Part shown: in pieces, positions 1 to 8,427 of the stretch
Layout: the number at the start of each line of letters is the position of its first letter
Position numbering within the stretch: position 1 is the first letter of the stretch
Translations under genes and position numbers: made by a program
Source: Solirubrobacter sp963837485
GTDB lineage: Bacteria; Actinomycetota; Thermoleophilia; Solirubrobacterales; Solirubrobacteraceae
NCBI GenBank assembly: GCA_963837485.1
Contig: CAWINP010000010.1
Location: 62,001-126,000, forward strand
Length of the DNA: 64,000 bases
Reading direction: 5' to 3'
The notes under the pieces: generated by a model
The model's database searches: none
What the model was told of the DNA's origin: nothing
The model's input: the letters and a program-made list of their open reading frames with translations, nothing else

Positions 1-59
1 CGACGGAGGAGGACGTGCTGCGCATCGCCAGCACCGAGATCGAGGAGACGAATCGATGA
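1..59 (+). CDS. C-terminal tail of a sugar ABC transporter ATP-binding protein (partial)
   Basis: Only the last 18 codons are in the window; they read TEEDVLRIASTEIEETNR and then TGA. Sugar ABC ATPases of the RbsA/MglA type end in a similar short acidic helix (EEx-I/L-x-x-A). The TGA overlaps the ATG of the downstream RbsC-like permease by four bases, as expected inside one transporter operon. The assignment rests mostly on this neighbour, because no nucleotide-binding motif is visible. Confidence 0.6.
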   Translation, partial: TEEDVLRIASTEIEETNR

Positions 60-1087
60 AGCTGCGCAGCCACCAGCCCGCCGTCGCCGGCGGCGCGGCG
101 TCCACGGAGGTCGGAACCTCCGAGCGCCCCGAGAAGGTGCTCACGTTCGGCGACGTCTTCGGGCGCGACGCCGGCGGCCTGATCGTGCTGCTGATCCTGT
201 TCGGCGCGCTCACCCTGGGCTCGGACGAGTTCCTGACCGGCGACAACCTCGCCAACCTCGCCCGCCAGGTCGCGGTGTTCGGGATCATCGCCGTCGGCCA
301 GCTGCTGATCATCCTCACCGCCGGCATCGACCTGTCGGTCGGCTCGGTGCTCGGCCTCACCGGCTGCGTCACCGCCGAGCTGCTCGTGCACGGCTGGGGG
401 ATCGTCCCGGCGATCGTCGTCGGCCTGCTCGCCGGCGCGGCGATCGGGGTCTTCAACGGCACGCTCGTCGCCTACGGCAAGCTGCCGCCGTTCATCGTCA
501 CGCTCGGCATGCTCGGGATCGCGCGCGGAGCCGTGCTGGTGCTGACCGACGCGAGCACCGTGCAGCCGCTGCCGGACGCGTTCGGCAACATCGCCAACGG
601 CAACTTCCTCGGGCTGCCGAACCTGCTCTGGATGTTTGCCGTCGTGGTCGTGGTCGCCTCGTTCGTGCTGCGCCGGACCGTGTTCGGCCGCTACATCTAC
701 GCGGTCGGCTCCAACCCGGAGTCGGCGCGTCTGGCCGGCGTCCCGGTCAACCGCGTGCTGGTCGCCGTCTACATGATCGGCGGGCTGCTGGCCGCGGTCG
801 GCGGCGTGCTGTTCACGTCGCGCCTGAACGCGGGCATCCCGACGGCGGGCACCGGCTACGAGCTCAACGCGATCGCCGCGTGCGTGATCGGCGGCGCCTC
901 CCTGTTCGGCGCCAAGGGCGGGGCGTTCGGCGCCGCGGCCGGCGCGCTGATCGTCGGCACGCTCAACAACGGCGGCAACCTGCTGGCGGTCAACGCCTTC
1001 TACCTGCAGATCATCATCGGCGCCCTGATCCTCGCCGCGGTCGCGTTCGACCAGTGGCAGAGCAAGCGCGCCCGCTCCAGCGGGTGA
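56..1087 (+). CDS. Sugar ABC transporter permease, RbsC-like
   Basis: This 343-residue integral membrane protein matches the BPD_transp_2 family (RbsC/XylH/AraH), which forms the channel of carbohydrate importers. After a polar N-terminus of about 45 residues there are eight to ten hydrophobic segments. The family signature around residues 75-100 (GQLLIILTAGIDLSVGSVLG) is intact, as is the cytoplasmic loop with GRYIYAVGSNPESARLAGV that contacts the ATPase. It overlaps the ATPase tail by four bases. The periplasmic binding protein is not seen downstream and is probably upstream of the window. The sugar cannot be told from sequence. Confidence 0.92.
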   Translation: MKLRSHQPAVAGGAASTEVGTSERPEKVLTFGDVFGRDAGGLIVLLILFGALTLGSDEFLTGDNLANLARQVAVFGIIAVGQLLIILTAGIDLSVGSVLGLTGCVTAELLVHGWGIVPAIVVGLLAGAAIGVFNGTLVAYGKLPPFIVTLGMLGIARGAVLVLTDASTVQPLPDAFGNIANGNFLGLPNLLWMFAVVVVVASFVLRRTVFGRYIYAVGSNPESARLAGVPVNRVLVAVYMIGGLLAAVGGVLFTSRLNAGIPTAGTGYELNAIAACVIGGASLFGAKGGAFGAAAGALIVGTLNNGGNLLAVNAFYLQIIIGALILAAVAFDQWQSKRARSSG

Positions 1088-1143
1088 CCTGCCGCCCGCG
1101 CGCCGCGACCGCCGCGGCGCGCGGACGGGCTACCGTAGGCGGA

Positions 1144-1809
1144 GTGCGCCGCCGCCTGCTGCTCGCTCTGCTCGCCGTCGCGGCGGCGGCACTGCTGATC
1201 CTCTCGGTGTCGCCGCTGCGCGAGGCGGTCGGGCACGTCCTGCACGGCGACGTCGACGCCCTGCGCGCGCAGCTGCGCGGGCTCGGCGCGTGGGGCGCGG
1301 TGATCGTCGTCGCGCTGATCCTCGCCCACGCGGTCCTGTTCTTCCCCGCCGAGATCGTCAACGCGACCGCCGGGCTCGTCTACGGGTTCTGGCTCGCGTT
1401 CCCGCTCGTCGTGATCTCGTGGGCGCTGTCGGGCATGCTCGCCTACTGGCTCGGCGCCGCGGCAGGCCGGCCGCTCGCGCTGCGCCTGATGGGCGAGGAG
1501 CGGGTGACGCGCGCCGAGCACGCGATCGAGCGCGGCGGTGTGGTCGCGCTGCTGCTCGCCCGGCTCGTGCCGTTCGTGCCCTACAGCCTCGTCGGCTACG
1601 TGGCCGGCGCGGCGCGCGTCCCGCTGTGGCGGTTCGTGTGGACCGGCTTCGTCGGCATCCTCCCGATCACCGCGGCGGCCACGTACGTCGGCCACGCGCT
1701 GGCGGACCTGTCGGCCTCGGACCCGCTGCTGTGGGTCGCGCTCGGCGTGATCGCCGGGCTCGGGGCGCTGACCGTGCTCACGAGCCGGCGGCTGCGCGGA
1801 AACGCTTAG
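1144..1809 (+). CDS. TVP38/TMEM64-family (SNARE-associated, DedA-like) membrane protein
   Basis: Predicted 221-residue polytopic membrane protein. The GTG at 1144 is preferred: the reading frame is open further upstream but runs into the permease gene, and the translation turns hydrophobic just after this codon (RRRLLLALLAVAAAALLILS). The central part carries the family pattern, with FFPAEIVNATAGLVYGF followed later by ARLVPFVPYSLVGYVAGA, the re-entrant PFVPYxLxxYxAG motif of TVP38 proteins. Relatives are lipid scramblases or transporters of the VTT fold; the substrate here is unknown. Its end overlaps by four bases the convergent lipoprotein gene. Confidence 0.85.
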   Translation: MRRRLLLALLAVAAAALLILSVSPLREAVGHVLHGDVDALRAQLRGLGAWGAVIVVALILAHAVLFFPAEIVNATAGLVYGFWLAFPLVVISWALSGMLAYWLGAAAGRPLALRLMGEERVTRAEHAIERGGVVALLLARLVPFVPYSLVGYVAGAARVPLWRFVWTGFVGILPITAAATYVGHALADLSASDPLLWVALGVIAGLGALTVLTSRRLRGNA

Positions 1810-2471
1810 GCGAGCCGGATCACGATGCCGGTGATGCCGTTGAGCACGGCTGCGACGCCGGCCCGGACCGCCCGGCCGGCGCGCTCGTGGGTGAATGAGG
1901 CGGGGTTGTAGGCATCGGGCATGCCGAGTCCCTCGCCGCGGAACGAGGCGCCTGTCCAGTCCGCCGCGGTGACGTTGTTGGTCGGCTCGGCCAGCTCGGC
2001 CCCGATCACGAGAAACTGCTGGTCGAGGTGGCTGGCGGTCACCAGGGCCAGCGGGTCGACGAGCGTGTTCCCGGCGCAGACGATCAGGTCGGGCCTCAAG
2101 TCGATCGCCCTGCGGATGCTCGAGATGAACTGGCCGGGATGCGTGGCCGTGACCGTCTTGAGGCTCGCGTCCTCCTGCTCGGCCCACGACTTCACCGCTC
2201 CGGTCAGCGCCTTGGTCGGGGCGTCCTCGCCCGCGGTCAGGAGCACCACGCGGTAGCCCTTCGACGGGTGGACCCCATCCCAGGATCCGGGGCGGGGAGT
2301 GATCGTGGCCTCCGGGGCGGGCGGCGCGCTCGCGTCGATGAACCCGGAGCCGAGCGTGCCGATGGCGGTGGGCCTTGCGTGCGGCTCGGACCAGTCGTCG
2401 CCGGAACCGCAGCCGCCGATCAGCACGGCCGCCACGAGCAGGGCGCACGCGTGTCGAGGTCGAGATCGCAT
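1806..2471 (-). CDS. Lipoprotein related to BMP-type substrate-binding proteins
   Basis: 221 residues. The N-terminus MRSRPRHACALLVAAVLIGGC is a lipoprotein signal with Cys at the end of the lipobox, so the mature protein should be anchored outside the membrane. The body contains GYRVVLLTAGEDAPTKALTG, then a segment in which a residue set and IDLRPDLIVCAGN form an alternating alpha/beta pattern like the first lobe of Bmp/PnrA-type binding proteins. It is short for a full two-lobed binding protein (usually 330-380). It may be a one-lobed derivative used as a sensor or an inactive relic. No transporter genes flank it. Confidence 0.55.
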   Translation of the reverse strand: MRSRPRHACALLVAAVLIGGCGSGDDWSEPHARPTAIGTLGSGFIDASAPPAPEATITPRPGSWDGVHPSKGYRVVLLTAGEDAPTKALTGAVKSWAEQEDASLKTVTATHPGQFISSIRRAIDLRPDLIVCAGNTLVDPLALVTASHLDQQFLVIGAELAEPTNNVTAADWTGASFRGEGLGMPDAYNPASFTHERAGRAVRAGVAAVLNGITGIVIRLA

Positions 2472-2573
2472 GGTCGGCACGGAGGGTGCCTTCTTCACAC
2501 GGCCGGATCGTGGCTCGTTCACAAACAGTTCACCGCTCGCACACCCGCGCCAGGACACGATGCCCCGCCGGTC

Positions 2574-3788
2574 ATGCACAGCCTTGCTCGAAATCGAAGC
2601 CGCGCCGGGGCGCTCGCGGTCGCCGTGGCGGCCGCGCTTCTGCTCGTGACCGCCGCGTCCGCGTTCGGCCATGGGTTCAGCTCGGTGGTGTACGTCGACG
2701 CGACGTCTCCCGAGCGCGGGCACGTCCGCACGGTGCTCGGGCTGGAGTACGACCTGCTCGTCGTCTCGGCCGCCGATGCCCAGCACGACGATCGGCTCTT
2801 CCGCGCGGGCACCGCCGCGTTCGAGGACGGCGACCCGGCCGAGCAGGCGGCCGCGCTCGCCGCCCACGCCGACACCGTCCTCAAGTACGTGACCAAGCGC
2901 TTTGGCGTCGCCGACGCAGGGCAGGCGTGCGCCGCCGCAAACCGCGGCATCAAGATCGAGCAGCGCGTGGGCGTTCCGTACGCGCTCCTGAACCTCGACT
3001 ACCGGTGCTCGGGGACCGCCGAGGCGCACGTGCTGCGCAGCAATCTGTTCCCGGACACCGAGGGCTACGTGCGCGGCACCAAGACGATCGTGACCTACGA
3101 CCTCGACCTGAGGTCCGGCAGCGCCAGCCTCGACGCGAAGCACCCGTCGTTCTCCACCGACCAGTCGCTGCTCGAGCGCTACACGGAGTTCTTCCGCCTC
3201 GGGGCCAACCACCTGCTCACCGGGCTGGACCACATCCTGTTCCTGCTCGCGCTGATCGCCGGGTCGCGGCGTCTGCGCGAGATCGTGCTGGCGGCGACGA
3301 CGTTCACGCTCGCCCACTCGCTGACCTTCGTCCTGGCCGCGCTCGACCTCGTGCATGTTCCGGCGTGGTTCGTCGAGCCGGTCATCGCGCTCTCGATCGC
3401 GGTCGTCTCAGGCCTGTATCTGTGGCAGCTGTGGCGGCGCGGATCGCAGGCCGGCGACATCCAGGCGGTCGGTCACGGGCCGCTCGGCCTCGACCGAGCC
3501 GGGCAGACGCGGCTCGCGGTGGTCTTCTGCTTCGGCCTGATCCATGGGCTCGGATTCGCCGATGCGCTCGGGATCGATCAGGCGTTCTCCTGGAAGCTCC
3601 TCTCCTCGTTGCTCGTCTTCAACCTCGGCATCGAGGCCGTGCAGCTCGGGATCATCCTCGCCGTCTTCCCGGTGCTCGCCCTGCTGCGCCGGCGCGCACC
3701 GCTGGCCGGGCTCTCGGCGACCGGGGCGATCGCCGCGGGCGTGTGCGCGATGGGCCTGGTGTGGTTCGTCGAGCGAGTTTCCGCGTAG
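2574..3788 (+). CDS. HupE/UreJ_2-family membrane protein with signal peptide
   Basis: 404 residues. The ATG at 2574 gives a clear signal peptide (residues 1-34, ending ASAFGHG). A soluble extracytoplasmic domain of about 160 residues follows. The C-terminal half is a membrane domain starting FRLGANHLLTGLDHILFLLALI. This GxxHxxxGxDHxxF pattern, and the later FCFGLIHGLGFADAL, are the metal-binding-like histidine motifs of the HupE/UreJ_2 family. Such proteins are thought to handle nickel or another metal, or to be secreted-domain carriers; no hydrogenase or urease genes are nearby. It is divergent from the BMP-like lipoprotein. Confidence 0.75.
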   Translation: MHSLARNRSRAGALAVAVAAALLLVTAASAFGHGFSSVVYVDATSPERGHVRTVLGLEYDLLVVSAADAQHDDRLFRAGTAAFEDGDPAEQAAALAAHADTVLKYVTKRFGVADAGQACAAANRGIKIEQRVGVPYALLNLDYRCSGTAEAHVLRSNLFPDTEGYVRGTKTIVTYDLDLRSGSASLDAKHPSFSTDQSLLERYTEFFRLGANHLLTGLDHILFLLALIAGSRRLREIVLAATTFTLAHSLTFVLAALDLVHVPAWFVEPVIALSIAVVSGLYLWQLWRRGSQAGDIQAVGHGPLGLDRAGQTRLAVVFCFGLIHGLGFADALGIDQAFSWKLLSSLLVFNLGIEAVQLGIILAVFPVLALLRRRAPLAGLSATGAIAAGVCAMGLVWFVERVSA

Positions 3789-3885
3789 TCCCATCGGATC
3801 ATCACGCAGCCTTCACATCCGGGTGCATCGGGGCCTGGAGACTTGCGCGCGGTCCATACGAATCGACGAAAGGGAAGGAACGTCG

Positions 3886-5802
3886 GTGAATCTCTCCAAG
3901 AGGACATTGAAGTCCTCCAACTCGGCACGCCCGCGGCGTGGTCGAGGCCCGGCGCTGACCGCGGGCTTGGCGGCTCTGGCCGCGTCGGCCGCGTTCGGCA
4001 TCGGCTCGATCGCGATCGCCGGCGCGCAAGCTCCGGCGACCGTCTCCACCATCACCCTCGGCGTCGGCGCCAACGCGTCGCAGCGTGTCGTGTCCTGGTA
4101 CACGTCGGCGAACACCGCGCAGTCGGTGCAGGTCGCGCCGACCTCCCAGCTCGTCAACGGCGAGTTCCCCGCGAGCGCCGTCACCTACCCGGCCACGGTC
4201 GTGGCGAACACCGTCAACGGCGGCTTCAACGGCCACGCCATCGTCGACGGTCTCCAGGAGAACACGGCGTACTCCTATCGCGTCGGCGCTGACGGCGGGT
4301 GGTCTTCGACGTACGCGTTCAAGACCCGGTCCTTCCAGGGCGACTTCGACTTCCTGTTCTTCGGCGACCCGCAGATCGGCTCGTCGGGAGATGTGCCTAA
4401 GGACGGCGCCGGCTGGGAGGACACTTTGAACGTGGCCCTGGCCGCGAACCCGGACACAGAGATGCTCGTGTCCGGCGGCGACCAGGTCGAGACCGCGAAC
4501 ACCGAGACGCAGTGGAACGCGTTCCTCGCGTCCGACAAGCTCCGCCAGTACCCGTGGGCCGCCCTCATCGGCAACCACGACGTCGGCGGCAAGGCGTACG
4601 ACCAGCACTTCTGGACCCCGAACACGGACCGTTCCTCGCCGTTCTACAACGGCGACCCGAATAGCCGCTCTGGCGGGGACTACTGGTACGTCTACAAGGG
4701 CGTCCTGTTCATCCACATCAACAGCAACGCGTACGCGAGCGGCTCCGACGCCGCGCACGTCGGCTTCATCACCGATGTGGTCAACGCCCACGGCGCCGAG
4801 GCGAAGTTCACGGTGCTCGTCATGCACCACGCGATCTACTCGCCGGCCGCGCACGCGAACGACGGCGACAACAAGGTGCGCCGCGTGGACTTCCCGACCG
4901 CGCTCTCGAACGTGGGCGTGGATCTGGTGCTCGCGGGCCACGATCACAGCTACTCGCGCAGCTACGCGATCAAGAACGGCCAGAAGGCCAACGCGGCCGA
5001 GCAGCCCGGCGCCGCCACGGTCTCCAAGGGCCCGGGCGGCGTCATCTACGTGACGGCGAACTCCGCGTCGGGCTCGAAGTACTACGACCTGACGACCCCG
5101 GTCAACGGTCCAGACTTCGGCCCGGACCCGCTCGACCCCACCGGCAAGCGCCACTATGCGAACTCGGTCGAGAACCAGGAGCACGTCCGCACGTACGTCA
5201 AGGTCGGCGTGAAGAACGACCGGCTGGTCGTCGAGAACGTCCGTAGCGGCACCTGCGCCGCCCCGAACGCGGCGGTCGAGCGGGGCAACGTGCCGTGGTG
5301 CGGCCCGAACAGCGGCACCAGCCCGGCCCAGCCGGTCGGCTCGCTGGTCGACAAGGTCACGGTCTACAAGCTGGCCGCCCAGGCCGACAGCGGCGTCGGC
5401 GGGTCCGTCCCGGCGACGCTCGCGCTGACGCTGGGCTCGCCCGCGGCGTTCGGCGCGTTCACGCCGGGCATCGGCAAGGACTACAGCGCGCAGACGACCG
5501 CCAACGTGATCTCCACGGCGGGCGACGCGACGCTGAGCGTCGCGGACGCGGCGAGCACGGCGACCGGGCATCTGGTCAACGGCACGTTCTCGCTGCCGTC
5601 GGCGCTGCAGGCCAACGCGGGCGGCCCGTTCGCCGACGTCGGCGGCTCGGCCGCGCCGACGACGCTGAAGACGTGGTCGACCCCGACCTCCAACGAGGCG
5701 GTCACGGTCGCGTTCCAGCAGCACATCGGCGCCGGCGACGCGCTTCGCACCGGCACCTACGCGAAGACGCTGACGTTCACCCTGTCGTCGACGACTCCCT
5801 AG
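3886..5802 (+). CDS. Secreted purple-acid-phosphatase-like metallophosphoesterase with C-terminal WxL-like domain
   Basis: 638 residues. The GTG at 3886 follows an AGGGAAGGAA ribosome binding site. Residues about 1-55 form a Tat- or Sec-like signal rich in arginine. A fibronectin-III-like purple acid phosphatase N-domain follows (about 55-140), then a calcineurin-like phosphoesterase domain with FGDPQIG, GGDQVE, GNHDVGG, MHHAIYS and GHDHSYSR, which supply the metal ligands and the proton donor. The last 120 residues begin PATLALTLGSPAAFGAFTPG and end in TLTFTLSSTTP; this repeats the pattern of WxL-type surface-binding domains. It is probably exported and cell-surface bound, releasing phosphate from organic esters. 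The next gene overlaps its stop by one base. Confidence 0.85.
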   Translation: MNLSKRTLKSSNSARPRRGRGPALTAGLAALAASAAFGIGSIAIAGAQAPATVSTITLGVGANASQRVVSWYTSANTAQSVQVAPTSQLVNGEFPASAVTYPATVVANTVNGGFNGHAIVDGLQENTAYSYRVGADGGWSSTYAFKTRSFQGDFDFLFFGDPQIGSSGDVPKDGAGWEDTLNVALAANPDTEMLVSGGDQVETANTETQWNAFLASDKLRQYPWAALIGNHDVGGKAYDQHFWTPNTDRSSPFYNGDPNSRSGGDYWYVYKGVLFIHINSNAYASGSDAAHVGFITDVVNAHGAEAKFTVLVMHHAIYSPAAHANDGDNKVRRVDFPTALSNVGVDLVLAGHDHSYSRSYAIKNGQKANAAEQPGAATVSKGPGGVIYVTANSASGSKYYDLTTPVNGPDFGPDPLDPTGKRHYANSVENQEHVRTYVKVGVKNDRLVVENVRSGTCAAPNAAVERGNVPWCGPNSGTSPAQPVGSLVDKVTVYKLAAQADSGVGGSVPATLALTLGSPAAFGAFTPGIGKDYSAQTTANVISTAGDATLSVADAASTATGHLVNGTFSLPSALQANAGGPFADVGGSAAPTTLKTWSTPTSNEAVTVAFQQHIGAGDALRTGTYAKTLTFTLSSTTP

Positions 5803-6725
5803 TGCAGTTGCGCCCGCCCAGCCGTCGCACCACCGTGGTCAGCGTCCTGCTGGCCGCGGCGGGGCTGGGCGGGTTGCTTGCCGGGCCTGCCGCGGCTGAA
5901 GACTGGAGCGTCATCGCGGCCGACAACCAGTTCGGGGCCGGCCGGCGCAGCTACGCCTACACCGTCAACCCGGGCGGGCGCGTCGAGGACGGCGTCGTCG
6001 TCGTCAACCACGGCGGCACGCCGCTGCACCTCGCGCTGCGTCCCGCCGACGGCTTCACGCTGAAGGACGCGAAGCCGGCCGGGGTGGGCGCATGGGTGCA
6101 TCCGGACCGCGACGACGTGACGGTCGGGCCCGGAGCGTCGGTCGAGGTGCCGTTCACACTGACGCTTCCCCGCGACGCCGCGCCGGGTGACTACGCGGGC
6201 GGCATCGTCGCCTCGTTGACGCGGGACCGGCGGGTCGGGATCCCGATCCGCCTGCGCGTGGGGGGAGCGCTGAAGCCGAGCCTGTCGGTCGAGCGCGTGC
6301 GCGTGCACTACTCGGGTACGCCCAATCCGCTCGGGAAGGGCGACGCGACCGTCACCTACACGATCCACAACACCGGCAACGCCATCCTCACCGCCCGGCA
6401 GGCAGTCGCCCTCTCCGGTCCGTTCGGGCGCTGGGCCGTGAACGCCGGGAAGCTGCGCGACTCGCCCCCGTTGCTTCCAGGTGACACCTGGAAGGCATCG
6501 GCGCCGGTGCACGGGGCGACTCCCGCGCTCAGGCTGAAGGCGACCGTCACACTGGTCCCCTTGCTCACCGACGCGGCGGGCTCGACCGCCCCGCTCGCCG
6601 CCACCAAGGGTTCCGGGCACGGGTGGACGATCCCGTGGTCGCTGCTGTTGGTGATCGCCGTGCTGTGCGGCCTCGTCGTCGCGGCCCTGGCGCTCACGCC
6701 TCGCCGGCGGCTCGCACGCAAGTAG
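5802..6725 (+). CDS. Membrane-anchored DUF916 (WxL-associated) protein
   Basis: 307 residues. The GTG at 5802 overlaps the TAG of the phosphoesterase (TAGTG), so translation is likely coupled; a TTG six bases on is an alternative. A signal peptide ends near AGPAAAEDW. The next 130 residues form an immunoglobulin-like domain with VVVVNHGGTPLHLALRPADG and FTLTLPRDAAPGDYAGGIVAS, the hallmark of DUF916, which in Gram-positive bacteria pairs with WxL proteins and binds the cell wall. A second beta domain follows, then one transmembrane helix near residues 278-300 and a basic tail (RRRLARK). It probably holds the upstream WxL-like phosphoesterase at the surface. Confidence 0.75.
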   Translation: MQLRPPSRRTTVVSVLLAAAGLGGLLAGPAAAEDWSVIAADNQFGAGRRSYAYTVNPGGRVEDGVVVVNHGGTPLHLALRPADGFTLKDAKPAGVGAWVHPDRDDVTVGPGASVEVPFTLTLPRDAAPGDYAGGIVASLTRDRRVGIPIRLRVGGALKPSLSVERVRVHYSGTPNPLGKGDATVTYTIHNTGNAILTARQAVALSGPFGRWAVNAGKLRDSPPLLPGDTWKASAPVHGATPALRLKATVTLVPLLTDAAGSTAPLAATKGSGHGWTIPWSLLLVIAVLCGLVVAALALTPRRRLARK

Positions 6726-6726
6726 G

Positions 6727-6882
6727 TCATCCGTTCCCGCAGCCGAGGGCCTGCTTGTAGCTCTCCTGCACGGTCAGCGGCTTGCCGCCCGGCACGCCGC
6801 CGCCGTTGACCACGGCGTCGGCGTACTGCGCCTCGGCGTCGGTCATGTCCTGGATTGCCCGCTCGTCCGCGGGCAGTTCCAT
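6727..6882 (-). CDS. 51-residue conserved-looking protein at the end of the nitrile hydratase operon
   Basis: This short frame starts with ATG at 6882, sharing one base with the stop of the nitrile hydratase activator (TGATG). It encodes 51 residues: an acidic helix (ELPADERAIQDMTDAEAQYADAVV), a glycine hinge (NGGGVPGG) and a second helix ending in ALGCGNG. Spacing and codon use match the three genes before it, so I take it as translated. I do not recognise the family. The single cysteine near the C-terminus and the position suggest a helper for maturation or metal loading of the hydratase, but that is inference. Confidence 0.55.
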   Translation of the reverse strand: MELPADERAIQDMTDAEAQYADAVVNGGGVPGGKPLTVQESYKQALGCGNG

Positions 6883-7172
6883 CAGAGGTCGCTCGCGCGG
6901 AGCTCGATCGGCGTGCCGTGCGGCGTGCGCTCGGCGGCCCGGCCCCAGGCGTCGGCGTAGCGGGAGAGCGTCTCGGCGTCGGTCAGCCGCTTCTCTGCCA
7001 CGAGCCGCTCGAGCGCCGCGAGCCACTGGCGGTAGTAGCTCTCGTCCGGCGCGCGGGCGATCTCGGCGCCGAGCGCGTCCGCCCACTCGGCGGCCGTGAA
7101 CACGCCACGCTCCTGGAGTGAGACGGCGAGCGCGAACGCCCCCGCCTCCCACGGCTCCGCGAAGACGGTCAT
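6882..7172 (-). CDS. Nitrile hydratase accessory (activator) protein
   Basis: 96 residues. ATG at 7172 overlaps the beta-subunit stop by four bases. The sequence resembles the N-terminal half of the beta subunit: FAEPWEAGAFALAVSLQERGVFTAAEWADALG, then YYRQWLAALERLVAEKRLT. This is the known relation between beta subunits and the self-subunit-swapping activators (P14K/NhlE type) of cobalt nitrile hydratases. The activator should complex with apo-alpha, help cobalt enter and allow oxidation of the cysteine ligands, then be exchanged for beta. Third gene of the operon. Confidence 0.85.
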   Translation of the reverse strand: MTVFAEPWEAGAFALAVSLQERGVFTAAEWADALGAEIARAPDESYYRQWLAALERLVAEKRLTDAETLSRYADAWGRAAERTPHGTPIELRASDL

Positions 7173-7819
7173 GTGGGCTCCAGGTAGGGCTCCCACGCAT
7201 CGACGGAGATCGAGGCGCGTGTGTCCTCGCCCCACAGCTCGCGCGAGCTGAACCGCACGGTGTACAGCCACTGCGGATCCTCGTCCCCCGTGACGGCGTG
7301 GACGTCCGGGTAGACGTGGCAGCCGTGCACGCGCTCGACGGTCCCGACGTGACCGCGGACGTAGCGCGGGAGCCGCGTGTGCGTGCGCGGGTGCGTGTTG
7401 CGCGCTCGCACCCGGTCGCCGGCCGCGAACCGCGCCGGCCGCACCGGCTCGCGCGACACGCCACCGCTGCCCATCAGCAGCGGCTCGACCTGCTCGGCGG
7501 CAAGGCGCCGGACCGCGCGCGCGGGAGTCAGCGGGCGACCGGCGGCGAGCTCCTCCTCGGTGAGCAGTCCGCGCTCCTCGAGCAGCCGCGCGAGCCCGGC
7601 CTCCCAGATCTCGTAGTACGTCCGCGACAGGTAGTCGACCGGCTCGCGGTCCTCGCGCGCGAAGCGCGACTGGTCGAGATTCCACTCGCCGGTCGCACCC
7701 ATCGCGAGCGTCAGCGCGAACGCGCGCCGCTCCCACTCGGCATGGAACGCCGGCTCGCCGGCCTCGCGCTCGATCGGCCCGAAGCCCTGCGCGCCGCCCA
7801 TGTCGTGCGCGCCGTTCAC
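7169..7819 (-). CDS. nthB: Nitrile hydratase beta subunit
   Basis: 216 residues. The GTG at 7819 overlaps the alpha stop (GTGA). It opens with NGAHDMGGAQGFGPI, the invariant start of beta subunits (MxGxHDxGGxxGFG), continues with FHAEWERRAFALTLAMGATG and a YYEIWEAGLARLL helix, and ends with an SH3-like barrel: FAAGDRVRARNTHPRTHTRLPRYVRG, then VYPDVHAVTGDEDPQWLYTVRF. The length is typical. With alpha it hydrates nitriles to amides in the cytoplasm. The arginines that fix the oxidised cysteines in alpha are expected here, but I cannot place them with certainty. Confidence 0.95.
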   Translation of the reverse strand: MNGAHDMGGAQGFGPIEREAGEPAFHAEWERRAFALTLAMGATGEWNLDQSRFAREDREPVDYLSRTYYEIWEAGLARLLEERGLLTEEELAAGRPLTPARAVRRLAAEQVEPLLMGSGGVSREPVRPARFAAGDRVRARNTHPRTHTRLPRYVRGHVGTVERVHGCHVYPDVHAVTGDEDPQWLYTVRFSSRELWGEDTRASISVDAWEPYLEPT

Positions 7820-8403
7820 AAGACCGCCGTGCCGATCATGCTGTCGCGCGTCACCAGCGCCGCGAGGTCGGCCTCGCTCAGGCCCTCGCTGCCCGCCGGG
7901 CGCATCGGCACCACGAGGTAGCGGACCTCGGCGGTCGAGTCCCACACGCGGACCTCGGTGTCCTCGGCCAGCTCGACGCCGAACTCGCGCAGCACGCCGC
8001 GCGGATCGGCGACCGCGCGCGAGCGATAGGGCGCCGACTTGTACCAGACCGGCGGCAGCCCGAGCACCGGCCACGGGTAGCACGAGCAGAGCGTGCAGAC
8101 GACCATGTTGTGCACGGCCGGCGTGTTCTCGAGCGCGACCATGTGCTCGCCCTGGCGGCCGGTGAAGCCGAGCGACGCGATCGCGGCGCTGCCGTCCTCG
8201 AGCAGCCAACCGCGGTACTCCGCGTCGACCCAGGCCTTCGCGACCACGCGCGCGCCGTTGCGCGGGCCGATCTTCGTCTCGTAGGTCTCGATCAGCGCGT
8301 CGAGCGCGGCCGGGTCGACGTAGCCCTTGTCGGTGAGGATCGTCTCGAGCGCCCGGACCCGCCGCTGGGTCTCGGACAGGTGCGAGCCATGATCGTGCCC
8401 CAT
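7816..8403 (-). CDS. nthA: Nitrile hydratase alpha subunit, cobalt type
   Basis: 195 residues; catalyses R-CN + H2O to R-CONH2. The metal-binding loop VCTLCSCYPW holds Cys103, Cys106, Ser107 and Cys108. Threonine in the CTLCSC motif marks the low-spin Co(III) class; iron enzymes have CSLCSC. Flanking motifs IGPRNGARVVAKAW and VLGLPPVWYKS are also typical. The N-terminus has three histidines in the first eight residues. It is the first gene of a four-gene operon with overlapping stop and start codons. Only 24 bases separate it from the divergent comA-like gene, so its promoter must overlap that gene or the gap. Confidence 0.96.
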   Translation of the reverse strand: MGHDHGSHLSETQRRVRALETILTDKGYVDPAALDALIETYETKIGPRNGARVVAKAWVDAEYRGWLLEDGSAAIASLGFTGRQGEHMVALENTPAVHNMVVCTLCSCYPWPVLGLPPVWYKSAPYRSRAVADPRGVLREFGVELAEDTEVRVWDSTAEVRYLVVPMRPAGSEGLSEADLAALVTRDSMIGTAVL

Positions 8404-8427
8404 GGCTCCTTCTTACCATGGTGGTCG

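Noticed and set aside
3802..5724. A 640-codon minus-strand frame opposite the phosphoesterase
   Set aside because: Low-complexity Val/Arg/Asp translation caused by high GC; the plus strand has a signal peptide and metal-site motifs.
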